A stretch of DNA of 64,000 bases from Bacteroidota bacterium (GTDB lineage Bacteria > Bacteroidota > Bacteroidia > Cytophagales > Cyclobacteriaceae), in the NCBI GenBank assembly GCA_023393375.1, contig JAEWLI010000117.1, positions 1 to 64,000 on the forward strand, written 5' to 3'. Below the pieces are notes generated by a model, which saw nothing but the letters and a program-made list of their open reading frames with translations, ran no database searches and was not told the origin of the DNA. Shown here in pieces: positions 35,187-44,090 of the stretch; the first letter of the stretch is position 1; each line of letters starts with the position of its first letter. Made by a program: the position numbers and the translations under genes.

Positions 35187-36005
35187 ATGTACACACGAAA
35201 CATCATACTCTTTATTTTTAGTGTTCTTTCCCTATGTGGAAATATCCATTATGCCCAAGCTCAGCATCAAAGAACAGTCAGAATTTTGATGGCAGATGGC
35301 ACTTCCATGATGGGGGTGATTACTGAATGCACAGAAATTAAGAGACTAACTTTTTTGGTGAATGGCGATAGCAGTAATACTGTCACGATATCTATGGATC
35401 AGGTTGTCCTAATGGATTTCGGTTTACCTCCCAAAGCTTGGGAAAATGAAATAAGTGAAAGTGGTTTGTCGGGGTTAAAAGAGAAAAAAGCCATTGTTGA
35501 AAATTCAGAAAGAGTGTACCATTCTATATCGTTAGGTCTTTTGTTTGGAGAAGATGAAACCAATTATTTTTTAGGAGTTGAAAGTGGGCTTCGGATGAAT
35601 GATCATTTTGCTGTTGGATTGGGCTTAAATTATGACAACTATGACATCATTTCTACAGTGCCTGTTTTTGTGGAATTAAAAGGTTATTTGCATGATAATA
35701 AAGTAGCCCCTTATTATTTTGTAGGAGCGGGTTATGGGTTTGGCTGGTTAAATGAGCCAATGGATGAATTTCTGATCAGTAATGAAAAAATCCGAGGTGG
35801 TCTATTTGGTCATACTGGATTGGGTTATCAGGTGAAAGGCAATGCTTTATCATATGTATTTAGGTTAGGATACAAAATTCAAAAGACAAAAATTTCTTAT
35901 CAATATAACCCTGAACCATGGCGGTCATCGTTACCGGTGTTGACTGATGTTGCAGAAAAAAGGATGTTCAGAAGGCTGTTTTTTTCAGTATCGGCAATAT
36001 TTTAG
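35187..36005 (+). CDS. predicted outer membrane beta-barrel protein
   Basis: A 272-residue secreted protein. The signal peptide is about residues 1-26 (ending HYAQA-Q). Residues 27-85 form a small domain (TVRILMADGTSMMGVITEC), which looks like a soluble beta module. From about residue 105 the chain has amphipathic strands such as FAVGLGLNYDNY, YYFVGAGYGFGWLN and ALSYVFRLGYKI, ending FFSVSAIF with the terminal Phe of barrel proteins. I do not recognise a named family. It meets the convergent pth gene 7 bases on. Confidence 0.65.
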   Translation: MYTRNIILFIFSVLSLCGNIHYAQAQHQRTVRILMADGTSMMGVITECTEIKRLTFLVNGDSSNTVTISMDQVVLMDFGLPPKAWENEISESGLSGLKEKKAIVENSERVYHSISLGLLFGEDETNYFLGVESGLRMNDHFAVGLGLNYDNYDIISTVPVFVELKGYLHDNKVAPYYFVGAGYGFGWLNEPMDEFLISNEKIRGGLFGHTGLGYQVKGNALSYVFRLGYKIQKTKISYQYNPEPWRSSLPVLTDVAEKRMFRRLFFSVSAIF

Positions 36006-36012
36006 TATTCAA

Positions 36013-36576
36013 TTATTTTTTATTATAAAAGGTCATGGTTTTCTCTATTCCAATCATGGCAAAAGAAATGACCATTTCTGATACTGAATTCAAGTGTTCG
36101 GGCAACTGCTCAAACTCCTCCTTGGTGAACCTGCTTAACACATAGTCTACTTGTCTGCCTTTTGAAAAATTGTCACCTATACCAAACCGAATCCGGGGAT
36201 AATTATTTGTGCCCAATACCTGTTCGATATTTGAAAGTCCGTTATGACCAGCACTTGACCCTTTCCCTCGCATCCTCAATCTGCCATATGGAAGGGCAAT
36301 ATCATCTACAATTATTAAAACATTTTCTAACGGAATATCCAATTGTTGCATCCAGTAATTGATTGCTTTGCCACTTAGGTTCATATAAGTAGTAGGTTTG
36401 ATCAAATGAAATGTTCTGCCTTTATGTTTAAACTCTGACTTATAAGCAAGTCTTTCAGTAGTAAATGATACCTTTTGCTGATCGGCAATATAATCCAGTG
36501 CAAGAAAGCCAATATTATGTCGGGTGAGTTCGTATTCAGACCCAATATTTCCTAATCCTGTTATAAGAAATTTCAT
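36013..36576 (-). CDS. pth: peptidyl-tRNA hydrolase
   Basis: Frees tRNA from stalled peptidyl-tRNA in the cytoplasm. The 187 residues match the bacterial family. It opens FLITGLGNIGSEYELTRHNI with catalytic His20. KPTTYMNLSGKAI, IIVDDIALPYGRLRMRGKGS, SAGHNGLSNIEQVLG and YPRIRFGIGD follow. Its order behind prs and rplY is a common arrangement, although a hairpin at 36601 separates it from rplY. Confidence 0.96.
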   Translation of the reverse strand: MKFLITGLGNIGSEYELTRHNIGFLALDYIADQQKVSFTTERLAYKSEFKHKGRTFHLIKPTTYMNLSGKAINYWMQQLDIPLENVLIIVDDIALPYGRLRMRGKGSSAGHNGLSNIEQVLGTNNYPRIRFGIGDNFSKGRQVDYVLSRFTKEEFEQLPEHLNSVSEMVISFAMIGIEKTMTFYNKK

Positions 36577-36600
36577 TATACAATTTTTGGGTTAAATAAA

Positions 36601-36629
36601 AAATCCTGTCCTTTTTACAGACAGGATTT
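36601..36629 (-). terminator. terminator between rplY and pth
   Basis: AAATCCTGTC pairs perfectly with GACAGGATTT. On the minus strand the stem is followed by TTTTTATT, 30 bases beyond the rplY stop and 25 bases before pth. Confidence 0.8.
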
Positions 36630-36658
36630 GTACCGTTTTATGGAGTAATGTTTTGATT

Positions 36659-37234
36659 TTAAGCTTCAGTGGCAGTTTCCTGACCTTTTAATGCCCTTGG
36701 TATTTCAATAGTGGCAATAGTAACGAGAGGGTTGCTTAGGATTTCATAATTTCCCGCTTTCACATCTTTTACTTTTACCGATTTTCCAAGATCAAGATTA
36801 TCTATAGATAGTTCGATATAATCAGGAAGATCTTTTGGAAATGCTTTGATCTTTATTTTTCTCAGCTTTGTCAGTAATTTACCCCCTTTTACTACACCAG
36901 GGGCATTTCCTACCAACTTGATTGGTATTTCAATCTTAACAGGTTTGTCTTCTTTTAATTCAAGGAAATCTGCATGGAGAATGGCATCTGTTACCGGGTG
37001 AAATTGCACATCCTGTATGACACAAGTACGTACATCCCCTTCTATATTTACATCAATAATATGCGCATCTGGTGTGTAGATGATATCCTTGAATAAGATA
37101 ATGGGTGAATAAAAATGAATTTGTTCTTTTCCACCATACACTACACATGGCACACTGCCTTCGTCTCTGATCAGTCTGGAATCTTGTTTTCCGAGATTTG
37201 CTCTTTTAAACCCTATAATCTCAATTTTTTTCAT
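36659..37234 (-). CDS. rplY: 50S ribosomal protein L25/general stress protein Ctc
   Basis: A 191-residue L25 of the long Ctc type, which binds 5S rRNA. The N-terminal L25 domain carries KRANLGKQDSRLIRDEG and VPCVVYGGKEQIHFY. The C-terminal TL5 domain holds ADFLELKEDKPVKIEIPIKL and GNAPGVVKGGKLL. The tail is Ala/Glu-rich as usual. It lies 25 bases after prs and is surely in the same transcript. Confidence 0.94.
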   Translation of the reverse strand: MKKIEIIGFKRANLGKQDSRLIRDEGSVPCVVYGGKEQIHFYSPIILFKDIIYTPDAHIIDVNIEGDVRTCVIQDVQFHPVTDAILHADFLELKEDKPVKIEIPIKLVGNAPGVVKGGKLLTKLRKIKIKAFPKDLPDYIELSIDNLDLGKSVKVKDVKAGNYEILSNPLVTIATIEIPRALKGQETATEA

Positions 37235-37259
37235 GATAGTTATATTTATATAATTTAAA

Positions 37260-38204
37260 TTAAGTTCCTTTATAATCGTCTACAAACAATGAACTGATAG
37301 ATTCATTATCATGGACTTTTCTAATGCCTTTTGCAAACATGCTAGCAACACTAAGTACTTTAATCTTAGGTGTTTGTTTCTTCAAAGGGATAGTGTCTGT
37401 TACCACCAATTCTTCCAATGCCGAATTTTCTATGTTTTCATAGGCATTTCCGGAAAGTATGGGATGGGTACATATTGCCCTGACAGATTTTGCACCTTTT
37501 TCCTTAATAATCTCACTAGCCATGGCTAAGGTACCCCCGGTATCGATCAGGTCATCTACCAATACCACATCTGCCCCTTCTACATCACCAATTAGTTGCA
37601 TGGATGCAATTTTGTTAGCACTGCTCCTGTGCTTATCACAAATTACCATTTCAACACTCATGAGTTGTGCAAATGACCTGGTCCTTTTTGAACCTCCTAC
37701 ATCAGGAGATGCAAAAACCAGGTTATCTAATTGCAATGTCTTTAGATAGGGCAGAAAGATAAAAGCACCGTCTAAATGGTCCACAGGAATATCAAAAAAG
37801 CCCTGTATCTGTCCGGCATGTAAATCACATGTCATCAATCGTTGTGCACCAGCAGCGATTAAAAGATTTGCTACCAATTTGGAAGCAATAGCTACTCTTG
37901 GTCTATCTTTCCGGTCTTGACGGGCATATCCAAAATAAGGGATTACTACTGTAATGTATTTTGCACTTGCTCTGCGAGCCGCATCAATCATCAGCAGCAA
38001 TTCCATTAAATTGTCAGCTGGAGCAAAAGTAGACTGTATTAAAAATACATGGCTTCCTCTTACTGATTCTGTAAAATATGGTGATATTTCCCCATCGCTA
38101 AAGGTGAGCACATCCATAGCTCCCAAAGGTTTGCCATAATGTTGGGCAATCTTGTGAGCCAGATAATTGGAAGCTTTTCCTGAGAAAATTTTGACATCAG
38201 CCAT
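37260..38204 (-). CDS. prs: ribose-phosphate pyrophosphokinase
   Basis: Makes PRPP from ribose 5-phosphate and ATP for nucleotide, His and Trp synthesis. The 314 residues are full length. KIFSGKASNYLAHKIA, FSDGEISPYFTESVRG, IPYFGYARQDRKDRPR and DLHAGQIQGFFDIPVDHL are present. The PRPP loop is ADVVLVDDLIDTGGT. It heads prs-rplY. A hairpin (38241-38260) and tRNA-Gln lie directly upstream on the same strand. Confidence 0.96.
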   Translation of the reverse strand: MADVKIFSGKASNYLAHKIAQHYGKPLGAMDVLTFSDGEISPYFTESVRGSHVFLIQSTFAPADNLMELLLMIDAARRASAKYITVVIPYFGYARQDRKDRPRVAIASKLVANLLIAAGAQRLMTCDLHAGQIQGFFDIPVDHLDGAFIFLPYLKTLQLDNLVFASPDVGGSKRTRSFAQLMSVEMVICDKHRSSANKIASMQLIGDVEGADVVLVDDLIDTGGTLAMASEIIKEKGAKSVRAICTHPILSGNAYENIENSALEELVVTDTIPLKKQTPKIKVLSVASMFAKGIRKVHDNESISSLFVDDYKGT

Positions 38205-38240
38205 ACTGGTGGAATTATACTTCTTTCGCTTAATAAATAA

Positions 38241-38260
38241 ATCCCGGGAATAACCGGGAT
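38241..38260 (-). terminator. hairpin between tRNA-Gln and prs
   Basis: ATCCCGG and CCGGGAT pair perfectly around six bases. On the minus strand the stem is followed by TTATTTATT. It is 108 bases beyond the tRNA and 36 bases before prs, so it could end the tRNA transcript or regulate prs. Confidence 0.55.
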
Positions 38261-38329
38261 AGTAAATATGTGCGGCTGTAAACCGGTCTCGAGCTATTGA
38301 CAGGAAATTCCTATCTTTTTTTGCTGTTT

Positions 38330-38364
38330 ACACAAGTTTCCCAATTTTTTTGGAAAACTTGTGT
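38330..38364. repeat. stem-loop next to tRNA-Gln
   Basis: ACACAAGTTTCC and GGAAAACTTGTGT pair with one bulged A, a few bases beyond the tRNA 3' end. It may guide 3' processing of the tRNA; no T run follows on the minus strand. Confidence 0.5.
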
Positions 38365-38367
38365 TTG

Positions 38368-38440
38368 TTGTCCGACCAGGGCTCGAACCTGGACTCTTCT
38401 GAACCAAAATCAGACGTGTTGCCAGTTACACCATCGGACA
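38368..38440 (-). tRNA. tRNA-Gln (anticodon TTG)
   Basis: On the minus strand the gene folds as a full cloverleaf. The acceptor arms TGTCCGA and TCGGACA are perfect. The anticodon stem TCTGA/TCAGA encloses TTTTGGT, giving anticodon TTG. The T arm is CCAGG-TTCGAGC-CCTGG. The 3' CCA is not encoded; the discriminator A is followed by CAA, so CCA must be added by enzyme. A TTTG-N21-TACTTTTG promoter lies 24 bases upstream. Confidence 0.95.
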
Positions 38441-38463
38441 ATACCCTCTTGTTTTTCGGAGTA

Positions 38464-38496
38464 CAAAAGTAGGGTTATTTTTTTTATTTTTACAAA
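38464..38496 (-). promoter_or_regulatory. promoter of tRNA-Gln
   Basis: On the minus strand TTTG (38493-38496) and TACTTTTG (38464-38471) are spaced by 21 bases, close to the Bacteroidota pair TTTG and TAnnTTTG. The -7 box ends 23 bases before the tRNA. Confidence 0.55.
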
Positions 38497-38709
38497 TAGC
38501 TGAAAAAAATTATTGCTTATCCTGTAAAATATCCTTTAACATGATGAAACAAAAGTGTTTTTTACATTACTGTTTATATACCTCTAAACGCTTTACGGTC
38601 TTTTTCCAGTGTTTCTTTTATGCAAAAACCTAATCAATGTATATGGAATTGGCGCATCAATATTAATTAATCACCAAAATCTATTGGTTATCAGTACAGT
38701 ATGCATCTA

Positions 38710-40059
38710 TTAATATCTAAATGGTTTTCCATTTACCATTACTTCCTGTTTTTTGGGATCAAATACCGCTTTTGCACCTGTGCGAATGGCTGCATTGGTC
38801 ATGATACCGGCAATGGAATGGTTATAGCCTGCCATCACATCAGCATTGGTTTTCTTTCGTGACCTTAGGTTTTCCATCCAGTTTCGCATATGGGCTAATG
38901 TCATCGGATCTGTACCTGTGTTTGATGCTGTTTCTACATTCATTTTTGGAAGCTCATAATCGTCCAATAAATTTGCCGACATTCCCATGTCCCTTGCAAA
39001 TCCTTCAGTTAGACCTCCTTCAGCCGTCACTCTATTGGTATCGAGATTTAACATGCCTCCATTGGAATAATAAAGTTCTTTGATGCCCCCTGCCGAATTA
39101 TGCATTCGGGAACTATAAACTGCCTGAAAGCCTTCTTTTGGATTGTCGAGAGGGCCATAATCAAAGACTGCTGTCAGGGTATCATTATTGGTGCGGCCAT
39201 CATCCCACATATAGATCCCGCCATTGGCAGCAACACTTCTGGGGTACTGATATCCTGTAAACCAATGAATGGTATCAATTTGATGGCACATCCATTGTCC
39301 CGGAATACCTGATGAATATGGCCAGAAAAGCCGGTATTCTATATATTTTCTAGGATCCCAGGTGTCTTTTGGTCTGTTTATTAAATATCGGTTCCAGTCA
39401 GTATCTGATTCTTTAATAATCGATGTAAGATCCGGTCTCCTCCATCTGCCTGGTTGATTTACATTCCAACTCATTTCTACCATCGTAATATCACCGAATT
39501 TCCCCGACCGGATATATTCATTGGCCGCTACATAATTATCCCCACTTCTTCGTTGTGAACCTATTTGGATAATTTTATCTGAAGCCTGAATTGTTTTTAA
39601 GGCATTTCTATTATCTTCCATAGTTTCCGCAAAGGGTTTTTCAACATAAGCATCACAACCAGCTTTTACTGCTTCTATCGCATGTAGGGCATGTTGAAAA
39701 TCAGCTGTCGCAATTATGACTGCATCTACTTCTTTTTGATCATACATCTCTTCGTTATTTCGGGCAAGCTTTACAGACAACCCTTTTTCGTTAAAATATT
39801 GAGCTGCTTCATCCCTTCTTCTGTTCCAAATGTCTGAAACAGTGGTGATTTCCATGTTCATTTTTTCAGAAAGGTGCAGAAAAGAAGGAATGAGTGTATA
39901 TTTTGATCGATCGGCGAACCCTACAATACCCACTCTGATTCTGTCATTTGCTCCCATTATTCTGGCATAGCTTTTAGGGGAAAATGCTATTCCTGATAAA
40001 GTAATCCCAGCTGTTCCTAAAGTGGCTTGTTTTAAAAATTTACGTCTGGTATTTGTCAT
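38710..40059 (-). CDS. Tat-exported Gfo/Idh/MocA family oxidoreductase
   Basis: A 449-residue sugar-dehydrogenase-like protein. The N-terminus TRRKFLKQATLGTAGITLSG is a twin-arginine signal, so it folds with NAD(P) inside and is exported. The Rossmann part is IRVGIVGFADRSKYTLIPS, and VEKPFAETMEDNR carries the conserved EKP lysine. VEMSWNVNQPGRWRRPDL and WMCHQIDTIHWFTGY are typical of the secreted Bacteroidota subgroup acting on glycans. The substrate is unknown. It is transcribed alone with TAAATTTG 27 bases upstream. Confidence 0.88.
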   Translation of the reverse strand: MTNTRRKFLKQATLGTAGITLSGIAFSPKSYARIMGANDRIRVGIVGFADRSKYTLIPSFLHLSEKMNMEITTVSDIWNRRRDEAAQYFNEKGLSVKLARNNEEMYDQKEVDAVIIATADFQHALHAIEAVKAGCDAYVEKPFAETMEDNRNALKTIQASDKIIQIGSQRRSGDNYVAANEYIRSGKFGDITMVEMSWNVNQPGRWRRPDLTSIIKESDTDWNRYLINRPKDTWDPRKYIEYRLFWPYSSGIPGQWMCHQIDTIHWFTGYQYPRSVAANGGIYMWDDGRTNNDTLTAVFDYGPLDNPKEGFQAVYSSRMHNSAGGIKELYYSNGGMLNLDTNRVTAEGGLTEGFARDMGMSANLLDDYELPKMNVETASNTGTDPMTLAHMRNWMENLRSRKKTNADVMAGYNHSIAGIMTNAAIRTGAKAVFDPKKQEVMVNGKPFRY

Positions 40060-40086
40060 AAGTCGAAGTAGTTTTTAGTTCTCAAT

Positions 40087-40094
40087 CAAATTTA
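40087..40094 (-). promoter_or_regulatory. -7 promoter box of the Gfo/Idh gene
   Basis: TAAATTTG on the minus strand fits TAnnTTTG, 27 bases before the ATG. Confidence 0.45.
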
Positions 40095-40606
40095 AGTTAT
40101 TTCATTTAATTCTGGTGATGTTTACCGATTTTGTCTACGAGGATATTGCGATTTTTACTGAATAATCCTGTGGTAATAATCCTGTAGAATTTTTTTGTGA
40201 GTGTATTTAATTGAATTCCTATAAAATCATATCATCCCAGACTGGTATATTACACTTGGCTATAGGTTTATTTTGATTGTCAATTCTCTATTAAAAGAAA
40301 TGCCTTTTAAATAATTATGGGTTTAAATCAAATAAAAATATTCACGGCTAGTCCAGTTGGGAATTTTAATACAAAAAGTGAATAATATTTCCTGTAATTG
40401 ATTTTTAAACTGGAACAAATTTTTTATTTGCTAACATAACCTACATAAGAGAGATAACTTTTGATTCTTTTATTATTAGAATATGGTACTTCACTAATAT
40501 TGAGGAATAATATAAAGCAGGTAGAGATTTCATATAACTGGTACAGTGTTGGTGTAAAGGATTGGCTGCCACTTTGCCAAGCCAAATGCGCTTAATGCAA
40601 TTTACG
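40095..40606. other. intergenic region upstream of the propeller regulator
   Basis: About 510 AT-rich bases between divergent genes. AATAATCCTGT occurs twice, 14 bases apart (40161 and 40175). No TAnnTTTG box, RNA or frame can be supported. Confidence 0.45.
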
Positions 40607-43600
40607 ATGACTAAATCACGATATACTTCATTGTTTAATATTTCACATTTTGTAGCTCGATTAATCTTCCTGCTCCTGACTGGGTTTTTACTTTACTGCC
40701 CAATAAAACTATTAGCGCAACAACCACAACTGAGGTTCGAACACTTTAGCAGGGAGCAAGGGCTTTCTTTTAGTCTAGTTAATAGCATACTACAGGATAA
40801 AAAAGGATTTATCTGGATAGGTACCTCTGAAGGGTTGAACCGGTTTGATGGGTATAAATTTCGGGTATTTTTATCGAGTGATGATCCAAATACCCTCAGT
40901 CATAATGGAATCGTGAATGTTGTGGAAGATTCTAAAGGAAATATTTGGGTAGCCACTCAAGGCGGCCTGAGTATGTTCGATATTGAGAAAGAGATTTTTA
41001 TCAGATACCTACCTGACCCATCCAATCCCAACAGTATCTCCAGTAGTAGTGTTGTGGATATAGCAGAAGATGAACACGGAGACTTATGGATAGCAACAAA
41101 CGCCGGGAACGAAAGCATTGGGGGCATAAATTATTTCGACCGGAAAAATAACAAATTCACCAACTATTACACTTGTGCGGCTGATTCCCTTCAGGCAAAC
41201 GAGGGGATATCCGATATTTTAATAGATAGTGAAGGGGTTTTGTGGGTTGCTACTGGTTTCGAAGGCCTGAAACAATTTGATAAAGGGACAAAAACTTTTA
41301 AATCATTTTCACATGATCCCGATGACACCCAAACCATATCCAGTAACAATGTCACTAAGATATTCGAGGACAGCAAGAAAAATTTTTGGGTTACTACCCG
41401 TGATGCGGGTTTTTGTCGAATGGATAGGAATACCGGAACATTTACACGCTTTAAGAACGAAGAAGGTGTCGATAACAGTCTTCCTGGCAATACGGTTCTT
41501 GCCATAAATGAAGATGCTGAAGGAAATTTGTGGATAGGGACTGACAATAATGGTATATCAGTTTTCAATCCAGATAACGGTACATTTTATAATTACAACC
41601 ATGATCCTGCCAATCTTTCCGGATTGAACAATAAATCAATATACAGTATCATGAAAGATACCCATGACAATATGTGGTTAGGCACATTTAGTGGAGGAAT
41701 TAATCTTTACAATAAAGAAGCAAATCGATTTGTTCATTATAACGCCTCTAAAACGGGCTTGAACAAAGCTACTATATTTAACATCAGTGAAGACTGCGAG
41801 GGCAACATATTGCTTGCTACCGATGGGGGAGGGGTAAATATTTTTGATCGTAAATCCGGTAAGTACAAATATATGATGCATGAGCCTGGTAATCCCAATT
41901 CCATATGCGGCAATAATGTCTTATGTGTTCTGGAAGATAGCAAACACAATTTTTGGATAGGAACATGGGGAGACGGGGTTACCATGTATAATAAGACTAA
42001 TAACACGTACAAACATTTTAAAAACATTCGTAATGACCCTACTTCTTTAAGTGGAAACAATGCATGGACGATTTTCGAGGATAGCAAACAAAACATTTGG
42101 ATCGGGACGTACTGGGGAGGACTAAGCATGTATAATTGGGAAACCAATCAGTTTGTTCAATACAAAATGGAAGAAGGTGATCAATCTAAAATAAATAGCA
42201 ATCTGATCAATTGTTTAGCTGAAGACTCCGATGGCAATATTTGGATAGGGACAGTTGGAGGAGGATTAGACAGGTTCGATATCAAAACCAAGACATTTAC
42301 ACATCATATGCACAGTCCGGATTCAAACAGCATTTCTGATAACCACGTCCTTTCAATGTTGTTTGATGAAACCGGAAACCTTTGGTTAGGTACAATGAAA
42401 GGATTAAACTATCTGGATATAAAAAACAGTAGGTTTACTAATTACCCTGAAACAAATAGCAGTACTATTCGTGGCCTGTTAAAAGATTTTAAGGGGAATA
42501 TATGGATGAGTACAAATCAGGGACTCACTTATTTTGATATAAATGATAAAGAATTTCAATATTTTACTTTAGCAGATGGATTGCAAGGTTCGGAATTTTC
42601 AAATAGTGCCGCTTGGAAATGCGCAGATGGAACCATGTATTTTGGTGGAATCAATGGCTTCAACGAATTTCATCCAGACAGTATCTCCAGCAAAAGAAGT
42701 GATCCATCTATTGTAATTACAGATTTTTTGGTTTTTAATGAATCGGTGAGAATCGGTGATAATGAAGATGATGATCACTTTCGCTTAAGTAAAAGTATAA
42801 CTGAAACAAATACGGTAACCCTTACTCATAAAGAATCTGTAATAACCATAGAATTTGCCGCACTTGATTTTAACCCAAACCGAAAAAAGATTTATGCATA
42901 TAAACTGGAAGGTTTTGATCAGAAGTGGAATGAAACAGGATCTCAAAGATCTGCAACTTATACCAACCTGAAAGGTGGGGAATACACACTAATAATCAGG
43001 TGTAAACATGATGGTGGGGAGTGGTTTAGCAACACTGCCGAATTAAAAATCATAATTATACCCCCTTTCTGGGCTACCTGGTGGTTCTATACAATAATTA
43101 TCCTGGTTTTATTGGGGATAATTTATGCAGCGTATTCTTATCGTATGAACAGCTACAGGGTAAAGTTAATCAATAGCCAAAATATAAAGCTTGAAAAACA
43201 GGTTGCTGAACGTACGCAGGAACTGACAATGACCAATAACAAGCTTGTGAAAGTTTACACCGAATTAAAGGATAGCATCCGAGCTGCTGAATCGATTCAA
43301 AGTGCAATATTGCCCTCAATAGTGGAAATCGGGAAATATTTGCCAGAATCATTTGTTTTTTATCAACCCAAGGATACGGTTAGCGGTGATTTTTACTGGT
43401 TTGACGTAGTGAAAGGTCGAATTATTATTGCTGCAGCAGATTGTGCCGGGCATGGTGTTAGTGGGGCTTTGATGTCTATTAATGGATATCATCTTTTAAA
43501 TAAAGTTATTTACCGTCAATCACTTATGTGCCCGGCGGAGATTCTAAATCAATTGCAACAGGAAATTGTTGAGGAAATCCATGATGATTCCAACCAAAGT

Positions 43601-44062
43601 GGGATTGATATTGCATTGTGTGTCCTTGACTTAAACAATTTGGAGCTTCAATTTGCGGGAGCGGCATGTCCATTGTATCTAGTTCGTGAAGGAAAACTTA
43701 TGCAAGTTAAGCCTGATAACTTTGGGATTGATGGTGTATTGAAAAAATCGGATTTTAATTTCGCAAATCATGTAATACCAATCCAAAAAGACGATGTGAT
43801 TTACCTTTTTTCTGATGGTTTTGCAGATCAGCTTGGTGGTCCGGAACAGAAAAAATATATGTACCCAACTTTTAGGGAATTATTACTAAACATAAGTCAA
43901 GTCCCCTTAAAAGAACAAATGGATATACTTAAAAATGAGTTAGTCTCATGGAGAGGTGATTTTGAGCAGGTCGATGATGTTTTGATCCTTGGTTTTAAGG
44001 TCTCTGAAGAGACAATTCATCATTTTAAAGAAGTAAAATCTTTAACGAGTCAACAATCTTAA
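40607..44062 (+). CDS. two-component-regulator propeller sensor with PP2C (SpoIIE) output
   Basis: A membrane sensor of about 1151 residues from ATG 40607; ATGs at 40586 and 40595 and a TTG at 40562 are alternatives. A signal or anchor segment (ARLIFLLLTGFLLYCPIKLL) is followed by fourteen propeller blades of the form GNIWIGTxxGGLxxFD, i.e. two seven-bladed propellers, as in hybrid two-component sensors. A Y_Y_Y domain (YAYKLEGFDQKWNE) comes next, then one membrane helix (about residues 828-845), a coiled coil, and a SpoIIE-type phosphatase with DTVSGDFYWF, ADCAGHGVSGALMS and FSDGFADQL metal-site motifs. There is no histidine kinase. Output is probably dephosphorylation of an anti-sigma-antagonist-like protein; none is encoded nearby. 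Confidence 0.88.
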   Translation: MTKSRYTSLFNISHFVARLIFLLLTGFLLYCPIKLLAQQPQLRFEHFSREQGLSFSLVNSILQDKKGFIWIGTSEGLNRFDGYKFRVFLSSDDPNTLSHNGIVNVVEDSKGNIWVATQGGLSMFDIEKEIFIRYLPDPSNPNSISSSSVVDIAEDEHGDLWIATNAGNESIGGINYFDRKNNKFTNYYTCAADSLQANEGISDILIDSEGVLWVATGFEGLKQFDKGTKTFKSFSHDPDDTQTISSNNVTKIFEDSKKNFWVTTRDAGFCRMDRNTGTFTRFKNEEGVDNSLPGNTVLAINEDAEGNLWIGTDNNGISVFNPDNGTFYNYNHDPANLSGLNNKSIYSIMKDTHDNMWLGTFSGGINLYNKEANRFVHYNASKTGLNKATIFNISEDCEGNILLATDGGGVNIFDRKSGKYKYMMHEPGNPNSICGNNVLCVLEDSKHNFWIGTWGDGVTMYNKTNNTYKHFKNIRNDPTSLSGNNAWTIFEDSKQNIWIGTYWGGLSMYNWETNQFVQYKMEEGDQSKINSNLINCLAEDSDGNIWIGTVGGGLDRFDIKTKTFTHHMHSPDSNSISDNHVLSMLFDETGNLWLGTMKGLNYLDIKNSRFTNYPETNSSTIRGLLKDFKGNIWMSTNQGLTYFDINDKEFQYFTLADGLQGSEFSNSAAWKCADGTMYFGGINGFNEFHPDSISSKRSDPSIVITDFLVFNESVRIGDNEDDDHFRLSKSITETNTVTLTHKESVITIEFAALDFNPNRKKIYAYKLEGFDQKWNETGSQRSATYTNLKGGEYTLIIRCKHDGGEWFSNTAELKIIIIPPFWATWWFYTIIILVLLGIIYAAYSYRMNSYRVKLINSQNIKLEKQVAERTQELTMTNNKLVKVYTELKDSIRAAESIQSAILPSIVEIGKYLPESFVFYQPKDTVSGDFYWFDVVKGRIIIAAADCAGHGVSGALMSINGYHLLNKVIYRQSLMCPAEILNQLQQEIVEEIHDDSNQSGIDIALCVLDLNNLELQFAGAACPLYLVREGKLMQVKPDNFGIDGVLKKSDFNFANHVIPIQKDDVIYLFSDGFADQLGGPEQKKYMYPTFRELLLNISQVPLKEQMDILKNELVSWRGDFEQVDDVLILGFKVSEETIHHFKEVKSLTSQQS

Positions 44063-44090
44063 GTGGGATTTAATAAACATCATCCAGACT

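Noticed and set aside
38330..38364. Hairpin beside tRNA-Gln as a terminator
   Set aside because: On the tRNA strand it is followed by an A-rich, not T-rich, sequence; listed only as a stem-loop.
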